Source of the DNA: Lycium barbarum
Taxonomy: Eukaryota; Streptophyta; Magnoliopsida; Solanales; Solanaceae
Reading direction: 5' to 3'
NCBI RefSeq assembly: GCF_019175385.1
Contig: NC_083337.1
Coordinates: 44,368,938 to 44,432,937 of the forward strand
DNA length: 64,000 nt
The notes under the pieces were generated by a model. That model saw only the letters and a list, made by a program, of their open reading frames with translations. It ran no database searches and was not told the origin of the DNA. The position numbers were made by a program, and so were the translations under genes. Shown here one piece after another: positions 33,401 through 45,016 of the stretch (within the stretch, counting starts at the first letter, position 1; each line of letters begins with the position of its first letter).

Positions 33401-36400
33401 TGTAGCCTCTTCAACTTTCTGACTCCTCCATAACACATTAACTGAGAAAACTTCCTTAGTTCTCAACTTGCGAACCTAACAATCAAGAATGGCTACGGAG
33501 TTCTCCTCATAAGTGAGGCCATCCTTAATTGTTATTGTATGAGCAGGAACAACCAACGATTGGTCTCCTACACACTTCCTCAACATGGATACATGAAACA
33601 CTGGGTGAACATTAGCCAACTCTTGTGGAAAATCAAGTTCATAAGCTACTTGACTGACCTTTCGCAGAATTATGTAAGGTCCAATATATCTGGGACTGAG
33701 TTTTCCTTTCTTTCCAAATCTCATAACACCTTTCATAGGCGAAACCTTAAGGAACACCCAATCATTAACTTGAAATTCTAAGTCTCTTCGCCTGACATTT
33801 GTGTAAGACTTCTGGAAACTCTGAGCGGTTTTCAAATGCTCTTAAATCAACTTGACTTTCTCCATAGCCTGATAGACCAAATCTGGTCCTAACAACTCTG
33901 CTTCACCAACTTCGAACCAACCAATCGGTGATCTACATTTGCGCCCATACAAAGCTTCATACGGTGCTATCCTAATACTAGCATGGTAGCTGTTATTATA
34001 AGAAAACTCAATGAGAGGTAAGTGATCATCCCAATTACCTTTGAAATCCAGGAAACATGCTCTTTACATGTCCTCAAGAGTCTGAATAGTACGCTCTGCT
34101 TGACCATCTGTCTGCGGATGAAAGGCTGTGCTAAGGTTCACCTTGGCACCTTATCCTTTCTAAAAGGATTTCCATAAGTTCGTTAGGAACTGAGCACCAT
34201 GATATGAAATAATAGACACTGGGGTCTCATGCAATCTGACAATTTCATTAATATACAACTTGGCATAGTCTTCTACTGAATCTGTGGTCTTGACTAGCAA
34301 AAAGTGTACCGACTTAGTAAGCCGGCCAATGATCACCCAAATAGAGTTATCCTCCTAGCTAAACGAGGCAGTCCTGATACAAAGTCCATATTGATAATTT
34401 TCCATTTCCAGACATGAATATCAATATTCTGAGCCAAGCCACAGGGCCTCGAGTATTCGACTTTCACTTGCTGATAGTTTGGACACTTCGCAATAAAATC
34501 TGCTACATTCCTCTTCATATCATTCCACTAGTAAATCTCTTTAAGATCATGATACGTCTTCATGGAACCTGGGTGAATGGAATACCTGGAGTTGTGAGCC
34601 TCTGACACTATTCTCTCTCTGAGCCCATCTACATCTGGAACACATAACTTGCCTTGGTAGCTCAAGTTACCATCATCTCCCCCTTGTTCAAAAGCCGTCA
34701 TCTTATGCTTGTGAATCCCCTCCTTCAGCTGCAACAAGTAGGAATCCTTGTATTATTTCTCTTTAACTTCAACAACTAAGGAGGAAAGAGCTCTATTTTG
34801 AACAACCACACCGCTGTCCTCGGAGTCCAAAAGTCAAACTCCAAGACTGGCCAAATGGTGAACTTTCTTGGTCATAACTCTCTTATCGGAATCAATGTGG
34901 GCTAAACTTCCCATGGAACGCCGACTAAGAGCATCGGCTTCAACATTCGCTTTGCCCCGATGATAAAGAATATCCACATCATAATCCTTTAAGCAACTCG
35001 AGCCATCTCCTCTGCCTAAGGTTCAGCTCCCTTTGCTTGAAGATATACCGTAGGCTTTTATGATCTGTGAAAATACCAACATGCACTCCATACAAATAAT
35101 GAAGCCATATCTTAAGTGCAAAAACCACTTCTGCCAACTCTAAGTCATGAGTCTTATGCTGTCTAGACGCATAAGCAACAACCCTACCATGCTGCATTAA
35201 GATACATTCGAGATCAATTCCTGAAGCATCACAATAAACCACGAATCTTCGGTTCCTTCTGGTAGCGTCAAACTAACGCAGAAGTTAATCTCTTCTTCAA
35301 CTCTTCAAAGCTTCGCTCACAAGCATCTGACCATTAAAACTTAACCTTTTTCTAAGTCAATGTAGTCGACGTTCCAGAAATAGAAGAAAATCCCTTCATA
35401 AAATGTCTATAATAACCCGCCAGACCCAAGAAACTTCTTATATCAGAAACTGAGGTGGGTCTTACAGCATCAATCTTCTAGGAATCAACTTTAACACCTT
35501 CACCTGAGATTACATGGCCTCAAAATGCCACTGACTTAAGCCAAAACTCACACTTTGAGAATTGTGCAAAAAGCTCTCAATCTTTAAGAGTCTGCAACAC
35601 TATTTTTAGATGCTCTGCATGATCAGCCTCACTATGGGAATACACCAAAATATCATCAATGAAGACAATGAGGAATAGATCAACGTAAGGCTTGAAGACC
35701 TTGTTCATAAGGCCCATGAAAGCAGTTGGCGCATTTGTTAACCCAAACGACATGACTAGAAATTCAAAGTGACCATAACGGGTTCTGAAAGCAGTCTTCA
35801 AAATATCAACTTTTTTAACCTTTAACTGATAGTAGCCTGATCTGAGGTCAATCTTGAAATAACATTGGGCACCCTGAAGCTGATCCAATAAATCATCAAT
35901 TTTGGGACGAGGGTATCTATTCTTAATAGTGACTATGTTCAACTGGTGGTAGTCAATTCACATACGTAAGGAACCATTTTTCTTTCAGACAAATAAGACT
36001 GGCGCACCCCAAGGTGAAACACTGGGCCTAATAAATCCTTTATCAAAAAGATCTTTCAACTGGGATTTTACTCTGCTGGATCCACTATGTATGGCGGAAT
36101 AGATATCGGCTGAGTGTCGGGAAGTAGATCAATTCCAAAGTCAATCTCCCTGTCAGGAGGGACTCCGTGAAGACCTTCTAAGAAGACCTCTAGAAATTCA
36201 TTAACGACTGGTACAAACTAGAGAGTTGGAGTTTGGGTATCTCAATCCCTGACTTAAACTAAGTGGTAGATATACCCCTTGGAAATCATCTTTCTGGATT
36301 TAAGATAGCAGATAAATCTACCCTTGGGTACTACTGAATTACCCTTCCACTCTATGACTGCCACTGTAGCATAACATGAAGATAGCCAATCCATACCCAT

Positions 36401-36665
36401 GTTCACATCAAAGTCTGTCATTTCTAATTCCGCTAGATCACTATGGTTCTGCGGTGATAGACTAAAACTGGGCAACCTCTATAAATACGTCTAGCAATAA
36501 CTGATTCCCCAACTGGGGTGTCCACTGCAAAGGGTTCTTGCAACTTTTCTGGTTCAATCCCAAATTTCTTAGCAACAAATGGGGTTACATAAGATAAGGT
36601 GGATCCTGGGTCAATAAGTTCATAGACGTCAAAAGTGAAAACTGTTAGTGTACCTGTGACAATAT
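33401..36665 (-). pseudogene. pol: pol of element E (heavily broken)
   Basis: Minus-strand remnants of one Ty3/gypsy pol. The protease (DPGST) is near 36610. RT in 35577-35942 keeps FIDDILVYS near 35650. RNase H is at 34979-35242. The integrase zinc finger and core lie between 34010 and 34740 with several stops, and the integrase C-terminus is open in 33476-33835 (MKGVMRFGKKGKLSPRYIGP). The chromodomain-like tail is cut after EEAT at 33401 by LTR D, and its remainder is not in the window. It is more diverged from elements 1 and 2 than they are from each other. The IPTWKW tryptophan equivalent (VWKWK) is intact here. Confidence 0.88.
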
Positions 36666-36985
36666 CTGCATATACATCTGTATCTTGGCGACTTGACATC
36701 GCATACAACCGATTTTGACCACCGCCCGTATTGCTGGACTTTGCTGCTCCATGCCCTTGCTGGGCCTGATTATTACGAGGAGTTGTTGAGTTTGTGGACT
36801 GAGCCATATTACCTCCGGTACCTTGTCTAGCTGATGGACATTCTCTTTTAATATAACCCATCTGGCCACAACCATAGCATACATCCTAGCCCATATGACA
36901 CTCACCTAGGTGTCTTTTACAACTCTTTCCACAAGCCGGGTTAGTATAGGCCTGCTAGCCCACACTAGCCTGAGAATAGGAACCT
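36666..36985 (-). pseudogene. gag: gag C-terminus of element E
   Basis: Only the nucleocapsid part remains: a Cys/His-rich stretch, then CYGCGQMGYIKREC, where Tyr stands at the position of the zinc-binding His of a CX2CX4HX4C knuckle, and a Gln/Asn/Ser-rich linker leading to the protease. The whole N-terminal gag, leader and PBS are missing. The sequence jumps to the LTR near 36985. Confidence 0.8.
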
Positions 36986-37594
36986 GCTGGATTCCAAAAG
37001 ATTAAACCTTGAGCCTTGAGATGGATTTCTTGAAAATCCTAGGTTAAGAATGATGAACTCTTATTTAGAAATCATGGATACTGTTAGAATTCACTTGGAA
37101 TGGTTGGAATAGGCTTACCTTGTTATTTTGGATTGTTGGGAGAAGAAAACCTTTGTTCTACGACTTGGAGAATGTGAAAAGTGAAATAAGAACTGAACAT
37201 GACGTATTTGTACTTAACTATGTCGGGAATTTATACAATCAACTTATATGGTCCATATAAAGTTAAACGGTCCAGATAACTTGGTTGTATTTGACCATGA
37301 TCAAAATCCCAGAAACTGGAATTTCCTAATTAAGTTCCACGAACTGAAATACGGTCCATATAACTTTATACGGTCCGTATAGAAGCATTTCACAAACTTG
37401 GCAGAAACTAGAATTTTTCCTCCTGCGTAACACGGGCTGGTTATACGGGCCGTATAATAATATACGATCCGTATAACTGGTCGTATAAATGGAACTTTCT
37501 TGAACTGGGACAAATTTATTTCCCACACTTCTCATCTGGTCTTCTAAGACTCAAATTATGAACATAACCTAGTTTAAAGGTATGAGGTGTTACA
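36986..37594 (-). repeat. 5' LTR start of element E (partial)
   Basis: On the minus strand it starts TGTAACACCTCATACC at 37594. It has TACGG/CCGTA palindromes like those of elements 1 and S2, including TTATACGG-G-CCGTATAA at 37441-37457, and a splice-donor-like AAG|GTAAGC (complement of about 37113-37122). It breaks off near 36986, joined to gag by an internal deletion. No gene is present. Confidence 0.82.
37441..37457. promoter_or_regulatory. U3 palindrome, element E LTR
   Basis: A 17-base perfect palindrome around one central base. Other TACGG half sites occur at about 37250-37380. Confidence 0.7.
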
Positions 37595-37601
37595 GGGCAG
37601 T

Positions 37602-38053
37602 TGTTGACACCTAAGTTTTGACCTCCCATAATTTGCTTTAATTACCTAGAGTCCTTGAAATATTAAACAGAGGAAAATATTATTATTTTTAGAAGTCAAA
37701 ATAAATTTCTAAAATTTATTTAGACTATATTTTGCCAATTTTGTTTGATAAAATAATTTCTATAAAATTATAAATTAATTTAAGTATTTTCACAATTAGT
37801 ATACTTTTCCTAAATTAACCAAGTAGAGAGGATACTTTTCCATAATTATTCACTTAATTGTCTAAAGTGTTAAAATAGAAATTTGCAAAGTATTTTATGT
37901 CGTTTAATGCAAGGAATCTATTTAATTAAGTAAATTGGCCATTTTTAACCCTAATTCTTATTTAATCAAACTATTGGATTTTTTTATCATAGTTAATTGA
38001 ATTTTAATTGTAACTGTTTTTGAAAATTGCCATTAAGCGACTATAATTGAAAT
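37602..38053 (+). repeat. AT-rich LTR-start fragment F
   Basis: It begins TGTTGACACCTAAGTTTTGACC, resembling the LTR starts of Tat/Ogre-type gypsy elements (from memory of the family, low certainty). About 450 AT-rich bases follow with no coding signal. It ends where the element 4 LTR begins (38054). The seven bases 37595-37601 between it and element E could be its target flank. Confidence 0.45.
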
Positions 38054-38126
38054 TGTAATGACCCGTTTGGTCGTTATGATCTATTCGATATTTTCGCCCT
38101 TTCCTGAGCATTGATTACCTCATTTT
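38054..38126 (+). repeat. 5' LTR of element 4, left part
   Basis: The first 73 bases of the LTR match 48160-48234. They end in ATTTT, the duplicated target of S2. Confidence 0.9.
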
Positions 38127-40663
38127 TGTTATACCTCGGAAAATCTTCCGTTGATGCACAAGTGAATAGACTAGTGAAGAGTACGAGTATACGGTATTTC
38201 CATAAGAAATGACGTTCGATGACCCTAGTTAAGATTTCAAAGATGTTGAGATAGGGGAAGAAAGTTGACCAAAAGAAGGCCACGCGTACGATAGGTATCG
38301 GAAAGGAAATACAAGTAACGAGTTAATGGGGGATTTAATGACATCTTGGAGAAGAGTGACAACATCCCTTAGATTGGTATTGAGGTGTTGAACAAGTGCT
38401 AAGAAGGTTCCATAAGGATTGGAGATCAAACGAGTCCTTATGTTGGGACCGTATAATCAGCCCAGAGTGGCATAACTTTCAGGACCAAATATACACCCAA
38501 ACATACGGCCCGTATAAAATGTACGGACCGTATGTTGGTCTGTATATTGGGTCGGGGACTGAAATGGTTCATTAAATAAGGATCCAAGTTTTATTTCATT
38601 TCACTTCTATATCACACCCCTTCTCTCTAAAACATCTCTCTGCATTTATTCCACAAGAATTCAAGGATTATTAGTGATCAACAACACAAACCAAGTGAAT
38701 CAAGTGTAAGAAAACCCATTAAAGATCATTCAAGTCAAGAAATCTCATTAGAGATGAACTAGGATTTTTTCTCAAGTGATGTATTACCAACCAAGGCTTG
38801 TTCCTACAACATCTAAGGTAAGATTTATGATATTTCATGTTGTTCAAGGTATTTGAGAGTTGAAATACTTGGATTGTAGAAGGGTATAGATAAATGGGTC
38901 ATGAATGTAGAATAGTGCCATTTTGAGTAATAACTTGAATTGAGTCATGATTCTTGATGTGTTGTGACATAAATATGTTATAAATGATGTTGAGAACATG
39001 GGATAGGCAATGTATGTGAATGAACGTAGTCGTGTGTTATGACCATGGATATGGGTGATTGAAAGTGAATTGAGAAATGTGAATAATGTGGATGAATAAA
39101 GATTATTGTTAGGATGTTGCGAATGTATTATTGACGTTTGGGAGTTGATATAAGCTATGGAGGAATGTCGTATAAAAAAAGGAGATGTTGTCCGATTTTC
39201 TCTAGTTTTAGTCATGTATGCTAGCTATCGATTTCAAATGATAGTATGACTTTAATGAAGGAAGAAACGCGAGCGTTGAAGGGGAACGTGCAAGTGGTAA
39301 ATAGTTGAACGGAAAGGTATGTAAGGCTAACCCTTCTTTCATAAGGCATGGTTCTTTGGCAAAATATCTAAATCTTCCGTAAGTCTATGATGTCTTTCAA
39401 ATGATTCGATCTTCCGAGTTATTGAGCTCACGATTCTTGATATGCCACGATTGTACTAAGTTCCTCATATGACGAGCAACCCTATAAAGATAGATGTAAT
39501 TAATGACGATAATAGTGATAATGACATTGATAACGACTATAATGGTAATAGCGATGATAATAACGATGATGATGATGATAGTGATGATAATATTAAAGTT
39601 GCTTATGAGCTATTATGTATATGTATCTGTGTATGACGATTATGGAACCCCGAGCTTATAAGGCCGGGTAGAATAGGTTTGTATATGATTATATAATGCG
39701 CTCACACCTCTGCAGATGGTACGGATAACCCTGGCGCCTTGGTAGGGCTAGGTAGATGTAACCCTGAAGCCTTGGTAGGGCCAGGTATGTGTAACCTTGA
39801 GCCTTGGCTAGCCAAGTATGTATGAAACACCGATCCTTCATGGTCGGGTATGCTATGTAAATGTTATGTATATGATATGATGATGTATATTATATAGATA
39901 TGAGAATGAACGCGAATATGATACGATTACGAATAAGAATATGTACATGATATGAATGTGAATAAGGATTCGTAATTGGGCACAAATATGAGTATGGATA
40001 CGGATATGGATGTATGTACACAAGTACGCATTAGAATTGGAAAGTTCCTATGAAAGGCAAGTAAGTGCTTATGACGATGATATTACTATCTCCCATCCTA
40101 TGTTATTTCTTTTGTTGTCCATTATGCTTCTATGTTGATGTTGATCATGCTTTACATACTCAGTACATTCTTTGTAATGACGTCCTTTTATTTGTGGATG
40201 CTGCGTCATGCCCACAGGTGCACAGGGAGACAGACTTGATCCATAGCCACATTCTCAAGGACTACATAGCAGAGCTCCACTTCATTCGGAGTTATAGCTT
40301 TTGGGTACTTATTCTTTTGTTTATATGATTATGGGCATAGCGGGGTCCTATCCCGCCTATATGATATGTTATACTCTCCTTAGAGGCTCGTACACATGTG
40401 CATATGGTTAGATATGTTTGGCCTTGTCGGCCTATATTTTGTATATCATTTTGTTAGCCTTGTCGGCTTATGTACGTTGATATGGCATAGATGCCAATGA
40501 TGATATAAAGGTCTTATTGTCCAATGGGACTGGCATGACGGATGAATAGAAATGTATGTTTAATTATGTGGCTCACCTAGATGTAAGTGTAAGTGTAAGC
40601 CAAGGGGTGCCCGGGTGGGCTAGCACCGGGTGCCTGTCGCGGCCCCCTAGTCGGGTCGTGAAA
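38127..40663 (+). mobile_element. Solo LTR S2 (2537 bp), plus strand
   Basis: It starts TGTTATACCTCGG and ends GGGTCGTGAAA, the terminal CA mutated to AA. ATTTT flanks both sides (38122-38126, 40664-40668), and the host LTR reads through cleanly when it is removed. It contains the U3 palindrome at 38502-38534, a splice-donor-like AAG|GTAAGA (GT at 38818), a GAT-rich trinucleotide tract (39500-39600), tandem CCTTGGTAGGG units (39720-39850) and the conserved module (40159-40219). No gene is present. Confidence 0.93.
38502..38534. promoter_or_regulatory. U3 palindrome of S2
   Basis: Arms 38502-38514 (CATACGGCCCGTA) and 38522-38534 (TACGGACCGTATG) pair at 12 of 13 positions. A further GGTCTGTA half site follows. 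The same motif family occurs in elements 1 and E. Confidence 0.7.
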
Positions 40664-43326
40664 ATTTTTGACCCGAGGGGAGCATAGACATGCTTCCCGA
40701 GGTGTCTAGACCTATTTCGAGCAACTTTTGTGAAATATAGGCTCAAAGTGAAAAATGGTTGACCCAAAATTGACTTTTGGGTAAACAGACCTTTTTTGGG
40801 ATTCCGTCAATTCCGAGAGGTCCGGACGGTCGTTTAGAACTTGTATGTGTAAATGCACTCGGATGCATTTTGGGACTTGGGTTAGAAATTGTAATTAAGG
40901 CGTCGGGGGTTGAGTTAGTCAACAAGACCTCCGTTGGAAATTCCGAGGCCACGGGCGCGTTCGTAGGGCGTTTTTATGTGTGTCTATGTGTATAGTATAT
41001 GAGCAGATGGCCTCGGGAATTAGTCGGAAAATTAGATCAAATGATCAAACTTGGGTAAGTTTCTGGTGTCTGGTGCCCGCTTTGGCAGCACCAGCACCGC
41101 AGCAGCGGTACCACTTGAGTGGTAGCCCTATCGCTCGAGTGGTTCACGAATTTTGCCTTGGACACTGAAGCGGCTCTGCTGGGGCGATCATAGTGCTCTA
41201 AAGCGGTTGACAGGCAGTGTGTATAATTAATGAAGTGTTAAAAGCCTTTAGACCCTCATTTACTCCCATTTCGAGATTCGAGCTTTTGGGGATTGTTCTT
41301 GGAGATATTTTGGAAATATTCTAGGAGGTAAATCTTGTTAACTCCTTTACTCTTCCTTTAATCCTAATCATCATAGATTCCCCCCCCCCCCCCCCCCCCC
41401 TTCATTTAATAATCCCTTAGCAATGGAAGTTGGAAGAGGGTTTTGATGAATTTTTCCCTAGGCGTATTAATGATGAAATTGATGGTGTTTATGTTAGATT
41501 TTGATGAATCTAAGCTTATTAATCATTTATCTTCCATTCCTAGTGTTGAATTTTGGAATCAAAGAGTCAGGGTTTATACCCAAATTGAGGGGTTTTCTTC
41601 AAATTCGAAATTGGGTAATTCTATGAGTTAATTTAGTAATTAGTGGTTGGGTTATTCTCACCTAGTGCTTAATTTGATATTTTCCATTCGAATTTCCCAT
41701 TTTGCCATTGGGGGCCCATTTTCCCAATTTCTAGGGTTAGAATTGACCTAGATTGAATAGTAGCAATATTAGTATAATTCCTCATGATTTCTAATCTAGA
41801 TTTCGATTATGCTTAGACTACTTTGGTTCTGACGTTCAGCGGAAAGGCAAGGCAAAGGAGTGAGTTGTTGGTGTTGCGATTCGGCCATCCAGGTAGGTTA
41901 TGGCTTACCATTGGTGAGACTTCGTATAGCGAAGTGCATATTTAGATTATATTGTCGGAGACAGCATGTGAACCTTCGGGTATGAAGTTGGGTTGGATGT
42001 TGCCTTAGGTTGGGCCCTGTTGTGTGTTGGGACTAGCCACCCCATTGTGTTGTGATTTGACTATTCTATTGTGATAGCTTGATGCCATGAGTTGTTGATA
42101 GATATTGGATTTTGTTTATCATCTTAATTTCGATATTGGTTGTATACCTATTATTGGTACTTGTGATTCGGTTATATTGTTGGCCTACCTACTGTTCTTA
42201 TTTGTAATCAGATATATTGTTGGTGTACCCGTTGTTGGTACTTGTGGTATTGAGCGGGATTATTGATGTTGATACATACATTGCATGCTTTCTCATTTTC
42301 ATGATAAACTGTTGAGATACTGATGATGTTGATAAATCACTTGATGAGTTGGGCTCAGTTTTACTTGAGTGACGTGAGATGGTTGATGTCCGATGTTAGT
42401 TCTTCATTGTTTTAGAGAGTGCATGGACTCCGCTGGTCCCCCAGAGTGGTGTCGGTGAGAACCCCCCGTGGGAAAATATCTGAGGTCATGTCTGTCTATT
42501 GGGCAAAGATTCGGGACGGGTGACACTTAGACTTCGCGAGTCACATTGGGTTGTGCTACCAAGATGTTGATATTTCCGTCCAAAGTACATGTGTACATAG
42601 CATTTGCATGGCATTGCATGCATTCATACACTATTGCATTGCATTGCATTATGACTTGATTTTGAGATGTTTGGTGTTGTACTTGTGATGTGAGATTCAG
42701 ACTGGGTATGTTCAGACTTGGCACATTCGGGATTAGATGTTTTACCTAGGTGATGACGTATACTTGGATTTGACTACATTGACTTTTACTTGTTGGTTTA
42801 TCTTCTTTATTAGTTGAGTTGTGTTAGCTATGCTTAGTCGACCGATGATGCCTACCAGTACTGTGTGTTTTGTACTGACCTACACTTGATGCATTCCTTT
42901 ATGAATTCAAGGTATTAGGTCGGATCTGCTTCCGTGACATGTGGCTGTTAGTCACTTCAGCTTCATCTTGGAGTTTCCAGGGTGAGCATGGTCGTTCACT
43001 GCCCTGAAGACTTCTTTATCTTTATGTCCTATTCTATTCAGAGACATAGACATTTTATGTATTATTATTCCATACTTGTATTATTTCCCTTATTAGATGC
43101 TTTTGTATTAGTCAGACTAGACCCTGGAGGTATTATTATTCTGCACTATTATACTACCTACCTATATATATATATATATATATATAAATACCGTGAGACT
43201 TACGTATTTATGCTATGCCATTGCTTAATTTCATTATTTATTTATTTATTCATTGATAGGTTGAGTGTTCGCTTACCGAGGTGGGGAGGTAAGTGCCGCA
43301 CGACTTAGGTAAAATAAGTCATGATA
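40664..43326 (+). repeat. 5' LTR of element 4, right part
   Basis: It continues the LTR after S2. It has a palindrome TACCACT-TG-AGTGGTA (41109-41124) and GCGG/CCGC half sites, TATA-like GTGTATAATTAATG (41218-41231), splice-donor-like GAG|GTAAAT (41328), a 21-base C run (41380-41400), a roughly 48-bp tandem repeat (42130-42250) and the conserved module variant (42855-42912). A TA microsatellite is at 43163-43186. It ends CATGATA, against CGTGACA in the second LTR. No gene is present. Confidence 0.92.
41380..41400. repeat. Poly-C tract (21 bases)
   Basis: Absent from the second LTR, which reads ATCACCTTTTCCC here. It is either a post-insertion expansion or an assembly artefact. Confidence 0.9.
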
Positions 43327-43329
43327 AGT

Positions 43330-43341
43330 TGGTATCAGAGC
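43330..43341 (+). other. Primer-binding site of element 4
   Basis: Exact TGGTATCAGAGC, four bases after the LTR. Confidence 0.95.
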
Positions 43342-43539
43342 TCTAGGTTACCCGGTCTTTAATACAAAAGCATGTCTAGTAGAGTCTCTTGGAATAGTAC
43401 AATGAGCCCCGTACTTATCTGCGAGAGGCTATAGGAAATCTAGGAAAACTCCCTTTCTTTTCATTCTTTGTGCTACTTTATTCAAATTGGTATCTGGAAA
43501 GGTCAAATTGGTATATCACCCTTATATCTTCTCTCACAG

Positions 43540-44900
43540 ATGATGAGGACTCGAGTTATGATAGCCCGAGGTTAGATGCCAGAGCCCGCAGCTATGGCTA
43601 GCACCTGAGGGTGAGCGACAGCCAGAGGGCGTGGCAGAGCGAGAGGTCACGGGGCTACCCCAGCTAAGGGTAGAGCTCCTGCGGTGGAACAGTGGCGAGA
43701 GAGGTCTCCATCTCTCGAGTCCAAGTATCAGCAGGATAGAGACCAGGCCGTAAAGGATGGTGTGGCCCCAGTATGGACACAGCCTGAGGTTACTTCCGAT
43801 CAAGCCGTGCATGGAACTATGGCTAGGGTTCTACTTCATCTTAATACCCAGCAAGCGGCAGCTGGTGTTACTACTCCCAGCGGGGGTTCACATACGAGGT
43901 TTGCAGCGCAAACCTCTAAGCAGGGACCTACGCGAGTGGCACATCCCACCGCAGCTATGGCTCCTCGTATTGATGCGATGCCCACTCCGGGTGATGATAT
44001 TAGGCCCATGGAGGGTGCAGTTATGACTGCTTCTGATCAGGACCTAGTTGGGAGATTCCGAAAGTTAGAGCCACCGAGGTTTGCTGGTACTTTGTCAGAG
44101 AATGCTTATGAGCTAATTCTTGATATACACGAGTTGTTTCATCGTATGGGGATCGTGGCGACGCATAGGGTTGATTATATGTCCTACCTGTTTCGTGGGC
44201 GACGCGAAGACATGGTGAAGGTATTTCGTGGCTTGCAGACCTGAGGGTTTCCCTTCTTTGACCTGGACTCAATTTTACCGGGCCTTCTTTGAGAAGTATA
44301 TGCCCTGGTATTTGCGATAGGTGCGTAGGGAGGAGTTATAGTATCTGGAGTAGAGGGGTATGTCTTTGGAGTCCCATGTGACCCACTTCCTATATTTGGC
44401 CCGTTATTCTACTCTTTTGATCCCTACTGAAGCTGATAGGATCAGGCATTTTGTTGGGGGACTAGTGGGATCTCTACATATTCTTTGTCTTTAGATGGAG
44501 TCTATGGCGGCTTCATTCCGGTCCATTATCGAGCATGCTCATATGGTTGAGGGCGCTAAAGCCTGTGCTTTTGGTGGTAGTGACAAGAGAGCGTTAGACT
44601 GGCAGTTTTGGAAGTAAGGGTTCAAGGGGCACCGGTCAGTTTTTAAGGCCACCAAAGCCATATTCCGATCGTTCTGTGCATTCTGCGTTACCGGCTTCCT
44701 CTAGTGAGCCACCCAGGTAAAAGGCTCATGAGAGTTCTTTTTCAAGACCAGTAGATAAGGCTGCTTTGTCCGAGTCTTCAGTTTCTGTGTATCAGCATTC
44801 GTTTCCTATTACCTGTTATTCTTGTAGAGAGGCTGGGCATATTGTCAGGAGATGTCCCCGACTCAAGCAGGATTATCAGCCGCCGAGGACTCCCATATCA
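43540..44900 (+). pseudogene. gag: gag of element 4 (broken)
   Basis: The frame opens at ATG 43540 but is stopped after about a dozen codons, and stops again before 43684. A 186-residue open stretch (43684-44244) includes the start of a gypsy gag domain (LEPPRFAGTLSENAYELILDIHELF). After 44244 the frame shifts and stops recur. The zinc knuckle CYSCREAGHIVRRCP (CX2CX4HX4C) is near 44815-44860, followed by a Gly/Ser/Arg-rich stretch. It belongs to a different gag lineage from elements 1 and 2. Confidence 0.85.
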
Positions 44901-45016
44901 TCTGGTGGGACTTCCCAGAAGGGCGGCGCTCAGTCAGGCCGCGATGCTTCTCATGGTTCTAGAGGTGGTTCTCAGAGTACGAGAGGAACATCTCAGACTG
45001 GGCGTGGTGGCGCCTA

